Source: CAYLPT01 sp964385645
GTDB taxonomy: Bacteria > Armatimonadota > Hebobacteria > Hebobacterales > Hebobacteraceae
Length of the DNA: 11,461 nt
Direction: 5' to 3'
Assembly (NCBI GenBank): GCA_964385645.1
Contig: CAYLPT010000035.1
Location: forward strand, 1-11,461
This document shows positions 6,455 to 11,461 of the stretch, piece after piece (within the stretch, counting starts at the first letter, position 1; every line of letters starts with the position of its first letter). The notes beneath the pieces were generated by a model that was not told the DNA's origin, searched no databases, and worked only from the letters and a program-made list of their open reading frames with translations. Both the position numbers and the translations under genes were made by a program.

Positions 6455-7366
6455 TCACTCCTGCGCGAGACCGTAGCTGCGGATGTTCTCGTTCGCCAGC
6501 TCCTGGATCTTGGCGATCTGCTGGCGGCCCTCCTCGCTGCGGAACAGGTGGCGGAAGCGGCGCTGGGTCTTCAGGTACTCCTCCACCGGGACCTGCTTGA
6601 TCTTGCGCACCCGGGTGACCTGACCGTTCTCCCACTCGACCAGCGGATAGAGCCCGCACTCGACCGCCAGCCGGCCCACCTCCATTGTCAGCCGCTCCTC
6701 ATATCCCCACCCGGGCGGGCAGGGGACGTGGATCTGGAGGTACTTCGCGCCCCGCGTGCCGAGGGCCTTCTTCACCTTCCGGCGCACGTCGGCGAAGAAG
6801 GACATGGAGGCGGTGGCGACATAGGGGATGCCGTGCGCGGCGGCGATGGCGGGCAGGTTCTTCTTCGGCCGGTCCTCGCCAAAGGAGCGCCGGCCAGCGG
6901 GGCTGGTGGTGGTGGCGGCGGCGAAGGGGGTGGAGCCAGAACGCTGGACGCCCGTGTTCATGTAGGCCTCGTTGTCCATGCACACGTAGAGCACATCGTG
7001 GCCCCGCTCCATCATCCCTGACAGCGACCCGAAGCCGATATCCAGGGTCGCCCCGTCGCCGCCGAAGGCGAGCACATTGGTCCCCTCGAGCTTGCCCTGG
7101 CGCTTGAGGGCCGCCTCGATGCCGGCCGCCACCGCGGCCACATTCTCGAACAGGGAGTGTATCCACGGCACGCCCCAGGCCGACTCGGGGTGGGGGCTGC
7201 TGAACACCTCCAGACAGCCGGTGGCATTGGCGACGATGGTGTTGGGCCCCGCCACCTCCATCACCAGACGGACCGCCGTCGCCTGACCGCACCCCGCGCA
7301 AGCCCGATGGCCGGGCAGGAAGCCCCGGGAGAGGTCGTACTCGAACTCAGCCTGTGTGCTCGTCAT
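6455..7366 (-). CDS. porB: 2-oxoacid:ferredoxin oxidoreductase, beta subunit (PorB; pyruvate likely)
   Basis: A 303-residue thiamine-diphosphate-binding subunit of the four-subunit archaeal-type pyruvate:ferredoxin oxidoreductase. The CoA-dependent, reversible reaction converts pyruvate to acetyl-CoA, CO2 and reduced ferredoxin. GHRACAGCG (19-27), Cys51 in NATGCLEV and Cys216 give the four-Cys pattern of the proximal 4Fe-4S cluster (Cys23, 26, 51, 216). GGDGATLDIG (102-111) and DNEAYMNTGVQRSGSTP (131-147) form the TPP/Mg motif. The YMNTG.QRS.STP form is typical of the pyruvate-specific branch, though 2-oxoisovalerate or other 2-oxoacids are not excluded. GGAGG lies 9 nt before the ATG, inside porA. 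The start is 1 nt after the porA stop; it is the last gene of porGDAB. Confidence 0.93.
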   Translation of the reverse strand: MTSTQAEFEYDLSRGFLPGHRACAGCGQATAVRLVMEVAGPNTIVANATGCLEVFSSPHPESAWGVPWIHSLFENVAAVAAGIEAALKRQGKLEGTNVLAFGGDGATLDIGFGSLSGMMERGHDVLYVCMDNEAYMNTGVQRSGSTPFAAATTTSPAGRRSFGEDRPKKNLPAIAAAHGIPYVATASMSFFADVRRKVKKALGTRGAKYLQIHVPCPPGWGYEERLTMEVGRLAVECGLYPLVEWENGQVTRVRKIKQVPVEEYLKTQRRFRHLFRSEEGRQQIAKIQELANENIRSYGLAQE

Positions 7367-7367
7367 C

Positions 7368-8537
7368 TCAGCGCGCCTCCAGCAGCTCGGCCCGCAGCCC
7401 GGCGAAGAACTCCGTCTCGCCCTTCTCCGCGCGCGCCAGCATCTCGTCCAGGGTCTCGAAGGTGATATCTCTTCCGCCCAGCCCGGTCACGCCGCAGGCG
7501 ACCGGCGGGCTGTGCTTCTGCCCGTACAGCGCGGCCCTGAGCTCCGCGGCCAGGATGCCGTAGCCGCCCGGGCTGATCGCCTTCTCCAGCACCACCACCC
7601 GGTCGGCGCCCGCCAGCGCCTCCCGCAGCTCCTCCCGCGGGAAGGGGCGGAAACAGCGCAGCTTGAGCACGCCGACCTTGCGGCCCTGCTCGCGGCGCGC
7701 GTCCACCCAGTCGCGCAGCGTGCCCACCACCGTGCCCATGGCCACGAAGACGACCTCCGCGTCATCGCAGCGGTAGGGGTCGAGGACATCGCCGTACCAG
7801 CGGCCGAAGGCGCCCCGAAAGTCGCGGGCGACCTCCTTGACGACCTCCTTGGAGGCGAGGGCGTCGCGCTGGAGCTCCCAGCGGATCTCCTGGTAGATCT
7901 CGGGGCCGGCATAGGCGCCGAGGGTGTAGGGGTCCGCTGGGTCCAGCTTATACAGCGGTGCATAGGGGGGCAGGAAGGCGTCCACCTGCTCCTGCTCGGG
8001 CACATCCACGCTCTCGTAGGTGTGGGTGAGGACGAAGCCGTCCATGCACACCATGACGGGGAGCAGCACCCGGTCGTCCTCGGAGATCTTGTAGGCCTGG
8101 ATGTGCATGTCGAGGAGTTCCTGGCTGTGCTCGGCGTAGAGCTGGAGCCAGCCGGAGTCCCGCACCGCCATGGTATCCTGGTGGTCGTTCCAGATGCTCA
8201 GGGGGGCGGACAGGGCGCGGTTCACGCCCGTGATGACCATCGGCAGTCGCATCCCCGCGATGTTGAACAACACCTCCGCCATCAGCATCAGCCCCTGGGA
8301 GGTGGTCGCCGAGTAGGCCCGGGAGCCGGCGGCCACCGCGCCCAGGCAGACGCTGGCGGCCGAGTGCTCGCTCTCCACCCGCACGTACTCGGCCTCGATG
8401 TCGCCGTCGGCGACCATCTGGGACAGCTCCTCGACAATGTGGGTCTGGGGGGTGATGGGGTAGGCGGATATTACGTCCGGGCGGCACAGGCCGACGGCCT
8501 CCGCGACCGCCCGCGAACCCTCGATCATCTTCCTCAT
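7368..8537 (-). CDS. porA: 2-oxoacid:ferredoxin oxidoreductase, alpha subunit (PorA; pyruvate likely)
   Basis: A 389-residue alpha subunit that builds the substrate side of the TPP active site. Motifs in order: SAYPITPQT (24-32, with the substrate-site Thr29), ESEHSA (55-60, with the conserved Glu57 near the TPP pyrimidine), TTSQGL (78-83) and NRALSAPLSIWNDHQD (106-121, Arg107 at the pyruvate-binding position). A C-terminal transketolase-like domain follows (about 260-370: VVFVAMGTVVGTLRD, EKAISPGGYG). These assignments come from the known pyruvate:ferredoxin oxidoreductase fold. The start at 8537 is supported by AGGAG 8 nt upstream (8546-8550). An in-frame extension to 8729 overlaps porD and lacks family similarity. 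A 49-bp gap after porD holds a GC-rich inverted repeat (8569-8583). The stop is 1 nt from porB. Confidence 0.94.
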   Translation of the reverse strand: MRKMIEGSRAVAEAVGLCRPDVISAYPITPQTHIVEELSQMVADGDIEAEYVRVESEHSAASVCLGAVAAGSRAYSATTSQGLMLMAEVLFNIAGMRLPMVITGVNRALSAPLSIWNDHQDTMAVRDSGWLQLYAEHSQELLDMHIQAYKISEDDRVLLPVMVCMDGFVLTHTYESVDVPEQEQVDAFLPPYAPLYKLDPADPYTLGAYAGPEIYQEIRWELQRDALASKEVVKEVARDFRGAFGRWYGDVLDPYRCDDAEVVFVAMGTVVGTLRDWVDARREQGRKVGVLKLRCFRPFPREELREALAGADRVVVLEKAISPGGYGILAAELRAALYGQKHSPPVACGVTGLGGRDITFETLDEMLARAEKGETEFFAGLRAELLEAR

Positions 8538-8586
8538 GCTCGCCGCTCCTCTAGCAGGGGGCTGTCCGGCGCGCCGGGCGCGCGGA

Positions 8587-8874
8587 TCAGCGGTGCTCCT
8601 CTTCCATGGTGATCGCGCCGGCCGGACAGGCCGCCGCGCACATCCCGCAGCCCTTGCAGAACTCGGGGTCGGCCTCGTACTGCTTGCGCTCCAGGTGGCG
8701 GATGCAGCCCTCCGGGCAGATGGACTCACAGGTGTTGCACCCGGTGCACTTCTCCCAGTCGAAGATCGGCCGCAGGATGCCCCACGGGCCGGTCTTGTTG
8801 CGCAGGGAGGTCCCGGGCCGGGTGACGATGCCCAGGGGGGGCTTGCGGCGCGCTTGCTTGTGGGCCGCGCTCAT
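8587..8874 (-). CDS. porD: 2-oxoacid:ferredoxin oxidoreductase, delta (2x[4Fe-4S] ferredoxin) subunit
   Basis: A 95-residue electron-transfer subunit. A basic N-terminal segment leads to TGPWGILRPIFDWEKC, the usual lead-in of PorD proteins. Two ferredoxin motifs follow: Cys43-x2-Cys46-x2-Cys49-x3-Cys53 and Cys73-x2-Cys76-x2-Cys79-x3-Cys83, each followed by Pro, binding two 4Fe-4S clusters that pass electrons from the PorB cluster to external ferredoxin. One extra Cys (Cys57) is present and is probably not a ligand. The ATG overlaps the porG stop (ATGA, 8871-8874), and AGGAG lies 8 nt upstream inside porG. This tight overlap and the gene order mark it as part of the complex rather than a free ferredoxin. 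Confidence 0.94.
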   Translation of the reverse strand: MSAAHKQARRKPPLGIVTRPGTSLRNKTGPWGILRPIFDWEKCTGCNTCESICPEGCIRHLERKQYEADPEFCKGCGMCAAACPAGAITMEEEHR

Positions 8875-9422
8875 GTGCTCTGCTCCTTCATCAGTTCGTA
8901 CGCCCGCCGGGCGGCCTTCACGTTCCTCTCCGCCAGCTCGTCGGAGAAGCGGTGCCTGATGCTCCGCTCGATGGCCTCGAAGCTGATCGCGCCCGAGAGG
9001 CCCGCGAAGGCGCCCATGATGGCGGTGTTCATGATCGGCCGGCCCAGCTCCTCCAGCGCGATCTGGGTGGCCGGGAAGGTCACCACCCGCGCCTTGGTGT
9101 CGAGCCCCAGCTCGGCCGCCGGCCGCTCGCTGTTGATGAGCACGGCGCCGCTTTCCTTGAGGCCCGAGAGCACGTCCACCGCCTCCAGCAGGGTGGGGTC
9201 CTGCACGATCACGTAGTCGGGCGCGTAGATCTGGCTGCGGATGCGGATGGGCCCATCGCTGATACGGCAGAAGGCCATCACCGGCGCGCCCCGCCGCTCC
9301 ACCCCGAAGGCCGGGAAGGCCTGCGCCTCCCGGCCGTCGTCAAAGGCCGCCACCGCCAGCAGCTCGGCCGCGGTCACCGACCCCTGCCCGCCCCGCCCGT
9401 GGATTCTGATCTCGATCATCAT
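8871..9422 (-). CDS. porG: 2-oxoacid:ferredoxin oxidoreductase, gamma subunit (PorG)
   Basis: A 183-residue gamma subunit, first gene of porGDAB. It begins MMIEIRIHGRGGQGSVTAAE, with the conserved GRGGQG (9-14), continues through AFPAFGVERRGAPVMAFCRI (36-54) and YVIVQDPTLL, and ends in the usual helical segment FEAIERSIRHRF. The gamma domain corresponds to the CoA-binding/structural domain of single-chain pyruvate:ferredoxin oxidoreductases. The start is put at the first of two adjacent ATGs (9420-9422); AAGGA (9433-9437) is 10 nt before it, and the second ATG gives one residue less. A longer reading to 9686 adds low-complexity sequence and is rejected. The ribosome binding site lies in a hairpin (9430-9455), and a 381-bp non-coding spacer precedes the gene. 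Confidence 0.92.
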   Translation of the reverse strand: MMIEIRIHGRGGQGSVTAAELLAVAAFDDGREAQAFPAFGVERRGAPVMAFCRISDGPIRIRSQIYAPDYVIVQDPTLLEAVDVLSGLKESGAVLINSERPAAELGLDTKARVVTFPATQIALEELGRPIMNTAIMGAFAGLSGAISFEAIERSIRHRFSDELAERNVKAARRAYELMKEQST

Positions 9423-9429
9423 GCCTATG

Positions 9430-9455
9430 CTGTCCTTTGCGCTTCGCGCAGACAG
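9430..9455 (-). promoter_or_regulatory. Hairpin covering the porG ribosome binding site
   Basis: On the minus strand CTGTC-TGCGC-GAA-GCGCA-AAG-GACAG folds into a 10-bp stem with a GAA loop and a 3-nt bulge. The AAGGA ribosome binding site of porG straddles the bulge and the 3' arm. It could limit porG translation, or it could be a REP-like element placed there by chance. Confidence 0.4.
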
Positions 9456-9648
9456 GTCTCCGTCGCCCTTCGGCCCACCCACACGCGCCCACAGGCGGGG
9501 ACAGCCCCGCCCGCGGCGCGCGCACCCGTTCCGTCCGACTTGGGCCCCCTCGAACCCGTCAGGATGAGTCTTTCGACCTGAGCCCCCGCCGCTCCTCTTC
9601 TCCGCGAGCCTGCCCTCCCCCTGCTCGGTCGGCACTCTGCTATGGGGT

Positions 9649-9687
9649 GGTGTCTGAGCGTGCCCTGAGCGAAGCGAGGCAGACACC
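9649..9687. repeat. REP-like hairpin element with GCGAAGCG core
   Basis: The arms GGTGTCTG (9649-9656) and CAGACACC (9680-9687) are perfect complements. Between them lies CCTGAGCGAAGCGAGG (9664-9679), an imperfect inner palindrome like the CTGAGCGAAGCG elements scattered between genes in many bacteria. The same GCGAAGCG core appears in the porG hairpin (on the other strand) and at about 10837-10844. Copy number elsewhere in the genome is unknown. Confidence 0.45.
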
Positions 9688-9803
9688 GCCCTCCGCCCCC
9701 CCAGGGCGCGCGGGGGCGCACATGCAGAGACAAGCGCGCGCTGCAGCGGCAGGAGACGCCCGCCTGCCCTGCCCGTAACGCGCGCCCTGCGGGCGCCACC
9801 GCG

Positions 9804-10757
9804 CTACGCGTAGACCCCCTCTTTGCGCCACACCTCCAGCATCAGCTCATAGCGCGACAGGCGCATGCCGGTGTAGATGCAGTTGCTCGTCGAGAACACA
9901 TACCCGCCACCCGGCATCCCGTGGCGCAGGGCGTAGCGCGCGGATTCGACGACCTCCTCCTCCGTGCCAGTGTCGAGGAGCGCGCAGTTCACATTGCCGA
10001 CCAGGCAAAGCCGGTCCCCGTAGAGGCGCTTCACCTCTGCGATATCCACTCCAGCCTGGGGGTCGAGTGAGTGCAGCGCGTGCGGCCGCGCCTGCACGAG
10101 CTGGTCGAGGATCGGCATGATGTTGCCGTCGGTGTGCTTCATCACGTAGAAGCCCATGTCTCGGTAGCCGGCCACCAGCTCTGCGAGGTAGGGTGCGATG
10201 AACTCGGAGAACTGCGCAGGGCTCAGGAAGGGCCCGGAGTTGAAGCAGTAGTCCGCGCAGAGCGCGAACCCGTCCAGCCCTCCGTGGTCGCGCAGCCGCT
10301 CCGCCCGCGCCAGCGCGGCGGCCACGCTGGCCGCGGCCCCGCGCTTGACGGCCTCCGGCTCGTCCACCAGCCGGCAGGCGAAGTCGGTCATGTGAGCGCC
10401 GTCGGGGATGTGGAAGGTGGCGTCGCCCTGCAGCATCAGGAAGTACCGGTCGCCGGAGATCTCTCGCACCTCGTCCACCAGGCGCATCGCCTCCTCCTCG
10501 CGGTCCGGGTTGGGGAGCAGCACGATGGCGCTGTGCTCGAAGCGCTCAGCTGTCGCGACGTGCACCTCGGCGATGTCCCGGCGGTGGAGGCGGCGCTCCT
10601 TCTCCTCCATCTGGTCCCACTGCGCGTAATGGCGGTGCTCGGGGTGGACCTTCCCGAAGGCCTCCATCGTGAGGTAGAACACCAACTCGAAGTGCGGCAC
10701 CCGGCCCTGTGGCGGCCGGCGCTCAAAGGCAGCGATGATACTCTCCCGCGGGGTCAC
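9804..10757 (-). CDS. Uroporphyrinogen decarboxylase (URO-D) family protein, substrate unknown
   Basis: A 317-residue protein of the URO-D superfamily, which contains HemE and the corrinoid-protein methyltransferases MtaA/MtbA/CmuA. Support: TPRESIIAAFERRPP at the start, FVMKHTDGN-type motif VMKHTDGNIMPILDQL (205-220), HSLDPQAGVDIAEVKRLYGD (229-248), LVGNVNC (252-258) and the late GGGYVFSTSNCIYTGM (283-298). It lacks the Arg/Asp signature expected near the N-terminus of true HemE. Where MtaA-type enzymes have a zinc-binding His-x-Cys, it has His208-Thr-Asp210; Cys258 and Cys293 are possible further ligands. It may be a methyl-transfer or C1-related enzyme, but no substrate can be named. GTG start with AGGAG 8 nt upstream (10766-10770). 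It is 139 bp after the trpB2-like gene. Confidence 0.85.
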   Translation of the reverse strand: MTPRESIIAAFERRPPQGRVPHFELVFYLTMEAFGKVHPEHRHYAQWDQMEEKERRLHRRDIAEVHVATAERFEHSAIVLLPNPDREEEAMRLVDEVREISGDRYFLMLQGDATFHIPDGAHMTDFACRLVDEPEAVKRGAAASVAAALARAERLRDHGGLDGFALCADYCFNSGPFLSPAQFSEFIAPYLAELVAGYRDMGFYVMKHTDGNIMPILDQLVQARPHALHSLDPQAGVDIAEVKRLYGDRLCLVGNVNCALLDTGTEEEVVESARYALRHGMPGGGYVFSTSNCIYTGMRLSRYELMLEVWRKEGVYA

Positions 10758-10818
10758 GGTGCGCGCTCCTCTTCATTCGCAATGGCCAACCTCCCTCGGG
10801 GCAGAGGGCAAGCTCCTG

Positions 10819-10832
10819 CGCTATGCATAGCG
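10819..10832. promoter_or_regulatory. Perfect 14-bp palindrome CGCTATGCATAGCG
   Basis: An AT-centred perfect palindrome in an otherwise very GC-rich spacer, 62 bp upstream of the uroD-like GTG. Its size and symmetry suit a dimeric regulator's operator. No family consensus is recognised, and it may instead be part of the neighbouring REP-like/terminator structure. Confidence 0.3.
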
Positions 10833-10844
10833 TAGGCGAAGCGC

Positions 10845-10868
10845 GGGGCCGGCGCGCGCGCCGGCCCC
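10845..10868 (-). terminator. GC-only 24-bp palindrome after the trpB2-like gene
   Basis: A perfect self-complementary stretch begins GGGGCCGGCG and ends CGCCGGCCCC, so RNA would form a 10-bp stem with a CGCG loop. It starts 28 bp past the trpB2-like stop. No T-run follows on either strand, so termination strength is uncertain. Confidence 0.45.
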
Positions 10869-10896
10869 CTCGCGTCCGGTCCGACCCCCACCTCCC

Positions 10897-11461
10897 CTAG
10901 GCCGGCTCGGCGACCTCCGGGAGGTCCTTCAGCGCGGCCTCGATCTTCTCCCGCGGGTACTCGTAGTCCACCAGGTCGCCCGCCAGGTAGCGCTCGTAGG
11001 CCCCGAGGTCGAAGAAGCCATGCCCGCTGTAGCCGATCAGGATGCACTTCTCCTGCCTCGTTTCCTTGCACTTCAGCGCCTCGTCAATCGCCGCTCGGAT
11101 GCAGTGCGCGGTCTCCGGCGCCGGCAGCATCCCCTCTGTGCGCGCGAAGGTCAGCGCCGCCTCGAAGGTCGGGAGCTGGTGGAAGGCCCGCGCCTCGATG
11201 ACCCCCTTGTTCACCAGCAGGCACATCTGCGGCGCATCCCCGTGGTAGCGCAGCCCGCCGGCGTGGATCGGCGCCGGCACGAAGGTATGCCCCAGCGTGT
11301 ACATCTTCAGCAATGGGGTGAGCTGCGCCGTATCCCCGTAGTCGTACCGGTACAGCCCCCGCGTCAGCGTCGGGCACGACTCCGGCTCGCACGCGATGAT
11401 GTCTATCTCCCTGCCGTTCAGCTTGTCCTTCACGAAGGGAAACGCCAGCCCCCCGAAGTTC
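10897..11461 (-). CDS. trpB2: TrpB2-type PLP enzyme (tryptophan synthase beta-like), 5' end cut by the window
   Basis: The last 187 residues are present; the gene continues past base 11461. The first visible residues, NFGGLAFPFVKDKLNG, are the end of the Gly-rich PLP-phosphate loop (GGGSN) plus TrpB2-like sequence. CEPESCPTLTRG and YDYGDTAQLTPLLKMYTLGHTFVPAPIHAGGLRYHG (both in the first third) follow, then FARTEGMLPAPETAHCIRAAIDEALKCKE, and SGHG in place of the SGRG/D of classical TrpB1. These features are diagnostic of the TrpB2 group, common in archaea and some bacteria, which condenses indole and serine, often without TrpA. The catalytic Lys lies outside the window. Whether it serves tryptophan synthesis or indole salvage cannot be told; no trp gene is seen nearby. 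Confidence 0.88.
   Translation of the reverse strand, partial: NFGGLAFPFVKDKLNGREIDIIACEPESCPTLTRGLYRYDYGDTAQLTPLLKMYTLGHTFVPAPIHAGGLRYHGDAPQMCLLVNKGVIEARAFHQLPTFEAALTFARTEGMLPAPETAHCIRAAIDEALKCKETRQEKCILIGYSGHGFFDLGAYERYLAGDLVDYEYPREKIEAALKDLPEVAEPA

Larger units (their letters stand above)
9423..9803. other. Non-coding spacer between the uroD-like gene and porG
   Basis: No supportable gene lies in these 381 bp; the open frames translate to low-complexity Arg/Pro/Gly/Ala. The spacer should contain the promoter of porGDAB, but I found no clear -35/-10 pair on the minus strand. It holds two hairpins with a GCGAAGCG core (9430-9455 and 9649-9687). Confidence 0.5.

Noticed and set aside
4631..8612. 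Long plus-strand open frames (4631-5824, 5846-7021, 7356-8612)
   Set aside because: They lie opposite the debranching-enzyme, porB and porA genes, all clearly identified. Their translations are biased in composition and have no recognisable motif.
8538..8729. Upstream extension of porA by 64 codons
   Set aside because: It would overlap porD, is Arg/Ala/Ser-rich and lacks similarity. AGGAG at 8546-8550 supports the start at 8537.
9423..9686. Upstream extension of porG by 88 codons
   Set aside because: It is low complexity and crosses a REP-like hairpin; gamma subunits begin at M(M)IEIRIHGRGGQG.

Overview
The window is high-GC bacterial DNA (very G/C-rich third codon positions, Shine-Dalgarno sites, sigma70-type promoters). 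It carries ten protein genes, two of them cut by the window edges. Archaeal-style four-subunit pyruvate:ferredoxin oxidoreductase, a B12-dependent ribonucleotide reductase and a TrpB2-type enzyme suggest an anaerobic or facultative bacterium, plausibly from a poorly cultivated lineage. The sequence alone does not fix the phylum. I saw no transposase, integrase, CRISPR array, rRNA or tRNA.

Plus strand, 1-3105. The window opens in the last codons of miaB (tRNA methylthiolation). A 169-bp gap follows with two sigma70-like promoters and a pair of NrdR boxes. Next come nrdR (ribonucleotide reductase repressor) and nrdJ (adenosylcobalamin-dependent class II reductase). The nrdJ ribosome binding site overlaps the nrdR stop codon, so the two form one translationally linked, probably autoregulated dNTP-supply operon.

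3106-3921 is an 816-bp stretch between convergent genes with no believable coding sequence. It holds a run of hairpins, one clear intrinsic terminator (3361-3393) and a terminator-like stem (3872-3905). It is the least explained part of the window and a candidate for non-coding RNA.

Minus strand, 11461-3922, in order of transcription: the 3' part of a trpB2-type PLP enzyme; a uroporphyrinogen-decarboxylase-family protein of unknown substrate; a 381-bp spacer with REP-like hairpins; the porG-porD-porA-porB operon for 2-oxoacid (most likely pyruvate):ferredoxin oxidoreductase; a GH133-type glycogen-debranching enzyme with a TTG start; and yjbQ (UPF0047), which begins inside the end of the debranching-enzyme gene.

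The debranching enzyme and the oxidoreductase would fit a route from stored polyglucose through glycolysis to pyruvate, acetyl-CoA and reduced ferredoxin. That link is an inference from adjacency. I found no convincing wholly new multi-gene system. The items most worth a second look are the NrdR-box promoter architecture, the structured convergent intergenic region, the GCGAAGCG hairpin family (one copy sits on the porG ribosome binding site), and the unusual HxD motif in the UroD-like protein.
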